Shown here in pieces: positions 43,381 through 50,881 of a stretch of 64,000 nt of DNA (positions within the stretch are counted from its first letter, which is position 1; the number at the start of each line of letters is the position of its first letter). Source of the stretch: Jeotgalibaca arthritidis (lineage in GTDB: Bacteria > Bacillota > Bacilli > Lactobacillales > Aerococcaceae). The notes below the pieces were generated by a model. It did not search any database. It saw only the letters and a list, made by a program, of their open reading frames with translations, and was not told where the DNA came from. Both the position numbers and the translations under genes were made by a program. Where the stretch lies: contig NZ_CP049740.1 in NCBI RefSeq assembly GCF_011100465.1, forward strand, positions 1,294,001-1,358,000. The letters run 5' to 3'.

Positions 43381-44871
43381 ATGGGATATGTTCTTGGTCT
43401 AGACTTAGGAACAAGCTCACTAAAGGGCCTGTTAGTTAATAAAAAAGGGGAGCTTGTTTACTCAACATCGGCGGATTACCCACTGATTCAACCTCAAAAA
43501 GGGTATAGTGAGCAAAATCCTGAAGAGTGGTTTCAAGCAGCCATTACTGTTTTAGAAGCAACCTTAACAGCCATTCCAGATGCTAGAGACCAATTAGAAG
43601 CCATTAGCTTTTCAGGTCAGATGCATAGCTTGGTGTTACTGGATGAAGCAGATCAAGTGGTTCGCAATGCCATTTTATGGAATGATGTGAGAACCACTCA
43701 ACAATGTGAACGCATCAAAGAAACATTAGGCGACAAGCTAATTCCAATTACTAAGAACAAAGCACTTGAAGGCTTTACTTTACCAAAGATTTTATGGGTT
43801 CAAGAAGAGGAAGCTGAGAACTTTAAAAAGGCCAAGACATTCTTATTGCCGAAAGACTACTTAGGCTTCCGTTTGACAGGATCCAAACAAATGGAATATT
43901 CCGATGCGGCAGGAACCTTATTGTTGGATATCAATCAAAAAGCATGGAGCCAAGACATATTAAAAGCCTTCGACTTAGCAAGTGACTTTTGTCCGAAGCT
44001 CGTTGAATCAGCAGATAAAATTGGCAACCTTACTGAGACGATTAGCCAGCAACTAGGATTAAAACAAGCTGTAGCTGTTTACGCTGGTGGTGCAGATAAT
44101 GCGAGTGCAGCTCTTGGAGCTGGGATTATTTCATCTGACGTCGGTATGGTGAGTATTGGGACATCTGGTGTCTTCCTATCTTATGAGGAGGCAGGAAAAG
44201 AATATGGCGGAGACTTGCATTATTTCTTCCATGTTTTAAAAGATGCTTACTATTCAATGGGTGTCACATTAGCAGCGGGTCATAGCTTATCTTGGTTTAA
44301 AGAGACCTTTGCTAAAGAGGAATCTTTCGAAGAATTACTAAAGGATATTCACCAAGTAGAGGCGGGATCGAATGGGTTGCTGTTTATGCCTTATATTTCA
44401 GGCGAACGGACACCTTATACAGACAGTCAAATTCGCGGCAGCTTTTTAGGAATGGATAGTGGTCATAAACGCCAACATTTTGCTCGTGCTGTTTTAGAGG
44501 GGATTACGTTTTCTCTGAAGGATTCGCAACACTTGATGGAAACGCGCGCTGGCAAGACATTTGAAAAAATTGTCTCAGTGGGTGGCGGTGCTAAGAATCC
44601 CGATTGGTTACAAATGCAGGCGGATATTTTTAACGCTAAAATCGTAACCTTAAAAACAGAACAAGGACCAGGTATGGGGGCTGTGATGTTAGCGGCACTT
44701 GGACAAGGCTGGTTTGATTCAGTAGAAGATTGTGTAGCAGCTTTTGTTGAAGAAAGTCAAACTTATTATCCAAATCCTGAACAAGTTAAGCGGTATGAAG
44801 CGGTTTATGCTATCTACCAACAAGGCTATGAGGCAACTAAAACCATTAGCCATCAATTAAGTCAGTTATAA
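43381..44871 (+). CDS. xylB: Xylulokinase
   Basis: A 496-residue FGGY-family kinase that makes xylulose-5-P. The first ATP-binding motif is YVLGLDLGTSSLKGLLV; the catalytic Asp lies in AGGADNASAALGAG; the substrate region is SGQMHSLVLLDE with WNDVRT; the second family signature is GLLFMPYISGERTPY. AGGAGG precedes the ATG, 18 bases after xylA. Its product feeds transketolase or phosphoketolase. Confidence 0.97.
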   Translation: MGYVLGLDLGTSSLKGLLVNKKGELVYSTSADYPLIQPQKGYSEQNPEEWFQAAITVLEATLTAIPDARDQLEAISFSGQMHSLVLLDEADQVVRNAILWNDVRTTQQCERIKETLGDKLIPITKNKALEGFTLPKILWVQEEEAENFKKAKTFLLPKDYLGFRLTGSKQMEYSDAAGTLLLDINQKAWSQDILKAFDLASDFCPKLVESADKIGNLTETISQQLGLKQAVAVYAGGADNASAALGAGIISSDVGMVSIGTSGVFLSYEEAGKEYGGDLHYFFHVLKDAYYSMGVTLAAGHSLSWFKETFAKEESFEELLKDIHQVEAGSNGLLFMPYISGERTPYTDSQIRGSFLGMDSGHKRQHFARAVLEGITFSLKDSQHLMETRAGKTFEKIVSVGGGAKNPDWLQMQADIFNAKIVTLKTEQGPGMGAVMLAALGQGWFDSVEDCVAAFVEESQTYYPNPEQVKRYEAVYAIYQQGYEATKTISHQLSQL

Positions 44872-44875
44872 AGCT

Positions 44876-44909
44876 AACCACCCAGTCAGATAACGACTGG
44901 GTGGTTTTA
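44876..44909 (+). terminator. Intrinsic terminator of xylAB
   Basis: AACCACCCAGTC and GACTGGGTGGTT form a perfect 12-bp stem, followed by TTTTATT. Confidence 0.92.
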
Positions 44910-44995
44910 TTGAAAGAAACACGCCAAAAATGTGGTAATATGCTAGAATAGCTAATAGACATGAATTCATTTCAAAAAAGAAAAGAGGTTTATCG

Positions 44996-46489
44996 GTGGA
45001 AACTAGCAAAACAATAGATCAGCTTATTTGCGATTTTGTAGCAAAAGGCGTGTCATCGCATATGATTCATCCTCTTGATACTTATTATGCGACTAATAGA
45101 TTATTAAATATCTTAAAAAAAGATCATTTTGAGACTAACCTTCTGCCCTCTATGCCATTGCAGGGCTTACTGGATTTGATGGATCAGCTGGTTCAGTACG
45201 CTGTTGAAGAAGGCGTTATTGAAGATAACTTACGCAGCCGCGAAGAATTAGAAGCAGAAATCATGGATGTGGTAACGCCTGCACCTTCTGTCATTAATCG
45301 GACATTCTGGGAATCTTACCAAGAAGCCCCTATGCGAGCGACTGATGAATTTTATAAATTATCAAAACGTAATGACTATATCAAAACGCGTCATATTGCG
45401 AAGAATGAACAGTTTAAAGTGGATTCGAAATATGGCTACTTTGACATTACGATCAATTTATCTAAACCTGAAAAATCAAAACAAGAAATCGAAGAGGCAA
45501 AATTATCGGTAGGTAACTATCCAGAATGTCAGCTATGTGCGACCAATGAGGGTTATAAAGGAAGAGCAGGTATTTCAGCTCGGACTAACCACCGCGTTAT
45601 TCGAATTCCTATTCAAGAAGAAAATTGGGGATTCCAATACTCACCATATGCCTACTATAATGAGCATTGTATCGTTTTCTCAAAACACCATACTCCGATG
45701 GTCGTTAACAAACAGACGATTAGTAATTTATTGGAATTAGTGACGGTCTTACCACATTACTTCATGGGGTCTAATGCCGGATTGCCTATTGTGGGTGGAT
45801 CACTCTTAGGACATGATCATTATCAAGGGGGACGTCATCATTTTCCAATGGAAGAGGCCAAAGTATTGGAGTCTTGGGATTGGCACGCTGATTCAGAAGT
45901 TCGAGCAGAACGGTTACATTGGCCGTTATCCGTTATTCGTTTACGGGCTATTGATCCAAACTCACTGATTAAAGCGGGAGCTGAAATTATGGAGGCTTGG
46001 TCAACTTACTCGAATGAGGCGTTAGCGATTCTTTCTGAAACTGCTGGTGAAAACCATAATGCGGTCACTTTAATTGCCCGTCGTAATGGCGAGGCTTATG
46101 AATTGGATGTTGTTTTACGCAATAACCGCACAAATGACCAGTATCCAGATGGTATTTTCCACCCACATCAGGACGTGCAACATATTAAAAAGGAAAATAT
46201 CGGCTTAATTGAAGTACTAGGAACGGCAATTTTACCGCCGCGTCTCAAGTCAGAACTAGCTGAAGTCACTCAGTTTGTTTTAGGCGAAACAGATCAAGTA
46301 GCAGATTATCATCTAGAATGGGCCAACGAACTGAAAGAAGCAGGTAACATAACCGCTGAAACAGCGACAGCTCTTATTCAAGAATCAGTCGGCAAAAAAT
46401 TCGAGCGCGTGCTAGAAGATGCAGGTGTCTTCAAGCAAGATGAAGCAGGACAAGAAGCCTTTGCGGAATTTGTAAACCAATTTAAATAG
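44996..46489 (+). CDS. galT: UDP-glucose--hexose-1-phosphate uridylyltransferase, class II GalT
   Basis: A 497-residue enzyme of the Leloir pathway, transferring UMP from UDP-glucose to galactose-1-P. The length and the segments NYPECQLCATNEGYKGR, GGSLLGHDHYQGGRHHFPME (nucleophilic His in HDHYQ region) and VVLRNNRTNDQYPDGIFHPH mark the Firmicutes class II form rather than the ~350-residue E. coli type. Start GTG 44996 follows AAGAGG. It is monocistronic and not next to galK or galE. Confidence 0.95.
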   Translation: METSKTIDQLICDFVAKGVSSHMIHPLDTYYATNRLLNILKKDHFETNLLPSMPLQGLLDLMDQLVQYAVEEGVIEDNLRSREELEAEIMDVVTPAPSVINRTFWESYQEAPMRATDEFYKLSKRNDYIKTRHIAKNEQFKVDSKYGYFDITINLSKPEKSKQEIEEAKLSVGNYPECQLCATNEGYKGRAGISARTNHRVIRIPIQEENWGFQYSPYAYYNEHCIVFSKHHTPMVVNKQTISNLLELVTVLPHYFMGSNAGLPIVGGSLLGHDHYQGGRHHFPMEEAKVLESWDWHADSEVRAERLHWPLSVIRLRAIDPNSLIKAGAEIMEAWSTYSNEALAILSETAGENHNAVTLIARRNGEAYELDVVLRNNRTNDQYPDGIFHPHQDVQHIKKENIGLIEVLGTAILPPRLKSELAEVTQFVLGETDQVADYHLEWANELKEAGNITAETATALIQESVGKKFERVLEDAGVFKQDEAGQEAFAEFVNQFK

Positions 46490-46496
46490 AAATGAG

Positions 46497-46536
46497 AAAG
46501 AGGACAAAACCGGCTTTAATGGTTTTGTCCTCTTTT
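46497..46536 (+). terminator. Intrinsic terminator of galT
   Basis: AAAGAGGACAAAACC and its complement form a 15-bp stem followed by TTTTG. Confidence 0.93.
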
Positions 46537-46548
46537 GTTGATGCGTTA

Positions 46549-46635
46549 TGTCGAGTGGCTTAGCGAAGAAGTGTTCACTCGACAGTTTTTGAGCGAAATG
46601 TGTCGAGTGGCGCAAAAATAATGTCCCACTCGACA
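46549..46635. repeat. Array of two 35-36 nt palindromes, 52-bp period (TGTCGAGT family)
   Basis: Units at 46549-46584 and 46601-46635 start 52 bases apart with a 16-base linker. Arms TGTCGAGTGG and CACTCGACA are the same as in the array at 19387-19525, 27 kb away, whereas loops and linkers differ. It lies between the terminators of the convergent galT and csbD-like genes. Confidence 0.87.
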
Positions 46636-46655
46636 GATTAGCAGCTATTCCATAC

Positions 46656-46693
46656 AAAAAGCCTTCTGGAATACTACTTCCAGAAGGCTTTTT
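46656..46693 (-). terminator. Intrinsic terminator of CsbD-like gene
   Basis: AAAAAGCCTTCTGGAA and its perfect complement around a 6-base loop, with runs on both sides; bidirectional in form. Confidence 0.93.
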
Positions 46694-46704
46694 CTTAATG
46701 AGAT

Positions 46705-46932
46705 CTAGATATCGTCTACACGATCATCGGCTCTGCGTTGAAGCTCATCAATTTTATCGTCAGCTTTATCTTTAGCTTCACCGATTTTTTCTCTGGCTTC
46801 TCCTTTTTTCTGTTGCAGCTTACCTTCGATTTCTTTACTCTTATCATCGACTAAGTCGCCATATTCTTCCTTTACTTTACCTACAACCTTATCTTTCAAC
46901 CCTTTTGCTTTATCTTCAAACCCTTTTGCCAT
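46705..46932 (-). CDS. CsbD-like stress protein
   Basis: A 75-residue, highly charged helical protein of the CsbD family (MAKGFEDKAKGLKDKVVGKV, then repeated KEEYGDLVDDKS and KIGEAKDKADDKI). Such proteins are abundant general-stress proteins of unknown biochemical role. AGGAGGAAT precedes the start. Monocistronic. Confidence 0.88.
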   Translation of the reverse strand: MAKGFEDKAKGLKDKVVGKVKEEYGDLVDDKSKEIEGKLQQKKGEAREKIGEAKDKADDKIDELQRRADDRVDDI

Positions 46933-47155
46933 TTGTAATTCCTCCTAACTTATAGTTAAAAATAAATATAAAAGAGAAAAGTTGTGCATCTCTTACTCTA
47001 TATTTTAGGTAAATATAGAAAATATGCAAACAATAACCCTTATCGCTAAAAATGAGAAAAGGGCATGATAAGAAGATTTTTAGATGTAATTACGCTATAA
47101 TGTGAGTAATAAAAAGAGTGAAGCCCGACGGAACAGGCTTGGAAGGAAGAGTTTT

Positions 47156-47881
47156 TTGAAAATACTAGCTATTGAATCATCAAATCAAACATTAAGTGTT
47201 GCGACTATGGAGGATGGATTAGTTGTAGCAGAATATACACGCAATGGTAATCTTCAACATAGTACGCAGTTGATGCCAGCAGTTCAAGATGTGTTGCAGG
47301 CTGCCAACTGGACACCACAGGACTTAGATCGTATAGCTATATCAAAAGGACCAGGCTCATATACGGGTGTGCGTATTGGCGCAACCATTGCTAAAACACT
47401 AGCATGGACACTAGATAAGCCGCTAATTCCTGTTTCCAGCTTAAAAGTATTGGCAGCTAATATTGACCATTTTGACGGCTTAGTCGTACCGATTATGGAT
47501 GCGAGACGAAATAATATGTATACCGCTGCCTTTGAGATTACTAACGGGCAAATTGAAGAAGAATTAGCAGAGTGTCATATCGCCAGTGAAGACTGGTTTA
47601 ATCAATTAAAAGAAACCAACAAACCGATTCTTTTTGTCGGCCAAGACCTTGCGAATTACCAAGACGCTATTGAAGCGAATTTAGGTCAACAGGCTTACTT
47701 TTCTCTTAAAAAGCAGTGGTTGCCGAGCGCTGGTGTGTTAGCTAATTTAGCTATAACTGCTGAAGCAGAAGATGTTCATATCTTTACACCGGAGTATTTG
47801 AAGAAGCCAGAAGCAGAAGAGAATTGGCAAAAAGCTCATGAGGGATCACGAAAGGGTGATTACGTTGAAAGAATTGATTAA
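47156..47881 (+). CDS. tsaB: tRNA t6A biosynthesis protein TsaB
   Basis: A 241-residue ASKHA-fold protein that with TsaD and TsaE forms the threonylcarbamoyl transferase for t6A37 of tRNA. LAIESSNQTLSVATM and AISKGPGSYTGVRIGATIAKTLAW are diagnostic. I place the start at TTG 47156 after GGAAGGAAGAG, which gives the standard N-terminus; the frame open from 47102 begins with unrelated basic residues close to the promoter's TATAAT (47095 region). It overlaps the next gene. tsaE is not in the window. Confidence 0.93.
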   Translation: MKILAIESSNQTLSVATMEDGLVVAEYTRNGNLQHSTQLMPAVQDVLQAANWTPQDLDRIAISKGPGSYTGVRIGATIAKTLAWTLDKPLIPVSSLKVLAANIDHFDGLVVPIMDARRNNMYTAAFEITNGQIEEELAECHIASEDWFNQLKETNKPILFVGQDLANYQDAIEANLGQQAYFSLKKQWLPSAGVLANLAITAEAEDVHIFTPEYLKKPEAEENWQKAHEGSRKGDYVERID

Positions 47882-48452
47882 TCAATTCCAGAGTTTTGTA
47901 GAAACCATTCAAAAAGAAATTGTGCACCCACAAAAAAGTCAGTTTTTGTCGAGTCGTGTAGACTATTTACCCGACCATTTTCTATCGAGAAACGGTACGC
48001 AACTACGTCTAGAAATTGGCGAAAGACGTCATATTGCGGATGTCCTTTATATAGAAAAACTAGGCTATAAAGGCAAAACGCCTTGGGGCTATGCAGCCTT
48101 AGAAAATGATATTGTCAGAAATACCAAATCCCTTTATTTGATTGTTTATGAAGGCTTTGAGCCGGTTGCTTTTTTAGGCGTTAGACTGGAAGACCAAGAC
48201 ATTCATATTACTAATGTTGCGGTTGTACCAGATTGGCAGCAGCAAGGAGTTGGCCAGCAACTCTTCCATTTTTTAAAAGAAGTAGCGCGTGAAGAAGCTG
48301 TGAAGACCCTTAGTTTGGAAGTACGTGTGTCCAACGATCAAGCACAGGGGCTTTATCACAAATTGGGCTTTACGTCCGTTCGAATTAAGAAAAACTACTA
48401 CCACGGTGATGGGGAAGATGCTGTGGATATGTTATTAACGTTAGACCAATGA
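47865..48452 (+). CDS. RimI-like GNAT acetyltransferase with N-terminal extension
   Basis: A 195-residue GNAT. The C-terminal ~100 residues are RimI-like (ITNVAVVPDWQQQGVGQQLF, LEVRVSNDQAQGLYHKLGF). The first ~90 residues form a long extension (FVETIQKEIVHPQKSQFLSSR...) not found in ordinary RimI. I prefer TTG 47865 because AAAGGGTGA precedes it; ATG 47838 has no ribosome site. It overlaps tsaB by 17 bases and is followed by a second RimI-like gene. RimI acetylates the N-terminus of ribosomal protein S18; whether both copies do so is unknown. Confidence 0.85.
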   Translation: MKELINQFQSFVETIQKEIVHPQKSQFLSSRVDYLPDHFLSRNGTQLRLEIGERRHIADVLYIEKLGYKGKTPWGYAALENDIVRNTKSLYLIVYEGFEPVAFLGVRLEDQDIHITNVAVVPDWQQQGVGQQLFHFLKEVAREEAVKTLSLEVRVSNDQAQGLYHKLGFTSVRIKKNYYHGDGEDAVDMLLTLDQ

Positions 48453-48473
48453 TATGAATAAGGAAGGTACAAG

Positions 48474-48938
48474 ATGAAGGTGACAGACTCTGTAGTAATC
48501 CTTAACGGAGAAAATCCAACGATCGCTCAATCTTTGTATGATGTGACGGTTGCTGCAAACAACGGCCAAACAACTTGGAAAGTGTCCTCCTTTCAAACGG
48601 AACTTTCTGATTCTAACCATCTTTACTTAGGCTATTACAAAGAGGATCGCTTAGTCGGTTATATTGGCTGTCAAATAATTCTCGATGAAATGTCGATTAA
48701 TAACTTTGCAGTACACTCAGATTACAAAAAACAAGGGATTGGCACAGATCTAATCAAGCAGCTATTAGCTGTTTGTGAAGAAAAGGAGATTCGCTTCTTT
48801 TATTTAGAAGTGCGCGTCTCTAATCAAGCGGCTATCCACCTTTATAAAAAGATGGGATTTGAGGAAGTAGCCCTTCGGAAAGATTACTACCAACAACCTA
48901 AGGAAGATGCCTATATCTTTCAATTGATAAAAAAATAA
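48474..48938 (+). CDS. rimI: Ribosomal protein-alanine N-acetyltransferase RimI
   Basis: A 154-residue GNAT of standard RimI length: INNFAVHSDYKKQGIGTDLIKQLL binds acetyl-CoA and FYLEVRVSNQAAIHLYKKMGF with the downstream Tyr (KDYYQQPKEDAY) forms the family signature. It acetylates ribosomal protein S18 and lies in its usual place between tsaB and tsaD. GGAAGG precedes the ATG. The gene directly before it is a second, extended RimI-like gene. Confidence 0.92.
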   Translation: MKVTDSVVILNGENPTIAQSLYDVTVAANNGQTTWKVSSFQTELSDSNHLYLGYYKEDRLVGYIGCQIILDEMSINNFAVHSDYKKQGIGTDLIKQLLAVCEEKEIRFFYLEVRVSNQAAIHLYKKMGFEEVALRKDYYQQPKEDAYIFQLIKK

Positions 48939-48968
48939 ACCGGCTAGCCCTAGAGGTGAAGAGAAAAA

Positions 48969-49985
48969 ATGAAGAAACAAGATGAATTAATTTTAGCAAT
49001 CGAAAGTAGCTGCGATGAAACAAGTGCGGCTGTTATCAAAAATGGTGATACCATTTTATCGAATATTGTGGCATCTCAAATTAAGAGTCACATGCGGTTT
49101 GGCGGAGTTGTACCTGAAGTAGCTAGCCGCCACCACGTTGAACAAATCACACAAATTATTGAAGCAGCATTGGAAAAGGCAGAACTTGAAATGGCTGATA
49201 TGGATGCCGTTGCTGTCACAGAAGGTCCAGGATTAGTAGGGTCTTTATTAATTGGTGTTAGTGCAGCTAAGGCATTGGCTTTTGCTCATGGGAAACCATT
49301 AATTGCAACCAACCATATGGCTGGTCATATCTACGCTAACCAGCTGGTTCAACCTCTACAGTTTCCATTACTATCACTAGTTGTCAGTGGTGGCCATACG
49401 GAATTAATTTATATGCCTGAAGATGGTGTGTTTGAGATTATTGGTGAAACACGAGATGACGCAGCAGGTGAAGCTTACGATAAAATTGGGCGTGTACTTG
49501 GCTTACCGTACCCAGGTGGAAAAGTGATGGATGAAATGGCACACCAAGGCGAAGAAACATACGATTTCCCACGTGCCATGATCCATGAAGATAACTATGA
49601 TTTCAGTTTTTCAGGTTTGAAGAGTGCGGTTATCAACACCATTCATAATGCTAGACAGAAGGGCGATGACATCGATCCTCACAACATTGCCACTAGTTTT
49701 CAAGCAGCAGTAGTGGATGTGCTAGTTGCGAAAACTATTCGCGCTGCTAAAGAAAAACCGATTAAGCAACTCCTACTAGCAGGTGGGGTTGCAGCTAACA
49801 AGGGACTTCGTGAAGCCCTCACTCAAGCTGTTGCAAAAGAATTGCCTGATGTGGAGCTTCTTATTCCACCATTGTCATTATGTGGTGATAATGCTGCGAT
49901 GATTGGTGCGGCTGCGCATTACCAATACATCAATGAATCATTTGCAGAGCTTAGTTTAAATGCGCGACCAGGTCTTGCTTTATAA
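48969..49985 (+). CDS. tsaD: tRNA N6-threonylcarbamoyladenosine transferase TsaD
   Basis: A 338-residue Kae1/Qri7-family metalloenzyme that transfers threonylcarbamoyl to A37 of tRNA. It starts with [15 protein letters not shown]; metal-binding His residues lie in ASRHHVEQI and [26 protein letters not shown] and [12 protein letters not shown] complete the ATPase-like core. It partners TsaB, encoded three genes upstream in the same operon. Confidence 0.97.
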   Translation: MKKQDELILAIESSCDETSAAVIKNGDTILSNIVASQIKSHMRFGGVVPEVASRHHVEQITQIIEAALEKAELEMADMDAVAVTEGPGLVGSLLIGVSAAKALAFAHGKPLIATNHMAGHIYANQLVQPLQFPLLSLVVSGGHTELIYMPEDGVFEIIGETRDDAAGEAYDKIGRVLGLPYPGGKVMDEMAHQGEETYDFPRAMIHEDNYDFSFSGLKSAVINTIHNARQKGDDIDPHNIATSFQAAVVDVLVAKTIRAAKEKPIKQLLLAGGVAANKGLREALTQAVAKELPDVELLIPPLSLCGDNAAMIGAAAHYQYINESFAELSLNARPGLAL

Positions 49986-50051
49986 GCGTCTTTCCTTATT
50001 AATCATTCAGCCAAAATGGCTGTTCGAAAATAAAGAGAATAGGTGATCAAG

Positions 50052-50846
50052 ATGAAAGTAACGAACAAAACGATTGTCGTAACAGGTGCCGGTGCCGGAA
50101 TGGGACGTGAAATTGTCTTAGAAATTTTAAGGCGAGGAGGCCGTGTTGCCGCAGTCGATATCAATCAAGCGAGTTTAGAACAAACCAAGCAATTAGCTGG
50201 TGAAAAGGCTAAAGATGTCTCACTCCATGTGATGGATATTAGAGACCAAGCGGCTATTGAAGCTTTGCCACAAACTGTGATCCAGCATCACGGTTCCATT
50301 GATGGTGTGATTAATAATGCCGGTGTTATTCAGCCTTTTATCCCAGTTTCAGAGTTAGACATGGATAAGGTTCGTTTCGTAATGGATGTTAATTTTTACG
50401 GGACGCTTTATTTTGTAAAGAGCTTGCTGCCTTATTTTGAACAAGCGCCAGAAGCGCATATTGTTAATGTATCGAGTATGGGTGGCTTTCTCCCTGTGCC
50501 GGGGCAATCTGTGTATGGTGCCTCTAAAGCAGCCGTTAAATTATTAACAGAAGGCTTACATTCAGAGCTGAAGGATAGCCATATCCATGTTAGCGTTGTG
50601 TTTCCGGGCGCTATTAAAACAGATATTATGACCAATTCGAAAGTTGATCGTGGTCCAAGTGCCGGTGACAATGAGAAGATGGCTGACAAGATTACAACAG
50701 CACCTGCAGCAGCTAAAATGATTGTTGATGGTATGGAGGCAAATAAATACCGGATACTTGTTGGGAATGACTCCAAATTAATGGACTTGCTTTATCGCAT
50801 CATGCCTAAAAAGGCAGCAGCTATTATCGCAGAGAAATTGAAATAG
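50052..50846 (+). CDS. Short-chain dehydrogenase/reductase
   Basis: A 264-residue classical SDR. The cofactor motif is TGAGAGMGREI, then NNAGVI, with the catalytic Ser in VNVSSMGGF and YGASKAAVK (Tyr-x-x-x-Lys). The C-terminal GPSAGDNEKMADKITTAP and IMPKKAAAIIAEKLK fit the DltE/YqjQ-like group. I chose ATG 50052 after AGGTGA rather than GTG 50043, which overlaps that site. It lies between tsaD and the ABC-F gene, an insertion relative to the Bacillus order. Substrate unknown. Confidence 0.9.
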   Translation: MKVTNKTIVVTGAGAGMGREIVLEILRRGGRVAAVDINQASLEQTKQLAGEKAKDVSLHVMDIRDQAAIEALPQTVIQHHGSIDGVINNAGVIQPFIPVSELDMDKVRFVMDVNFYGTLYFVKSLLPYFEQAPEAHIVNVSSMGGFLPVPGQSVYGASKAAVKLLTEGLHSELKDSHIHVSVVFPGAIKTDIMTNSKVDRGPSAGDNEKMADKITTAPAAAKMIVDGMEANKYRILVGNDSKLMDLLYRIMPKKAAAIIAEKLK

Positions 50847-50850
50847 TAAA

Positions 50851-50878
50851 AAGAGCCGTCGACGACGGCTCTTCTTTT
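50851..50878. terminator. Bidirectional terminator between SDR and ABC-F genes
   Basis: AAGAGCCGTC-GAC-GACGGCTCTT forms a tight stem followed by CTTTTG; convergent genes end on each side. Confidence 0.85.
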
Positions 50879-50881
50879 GTC

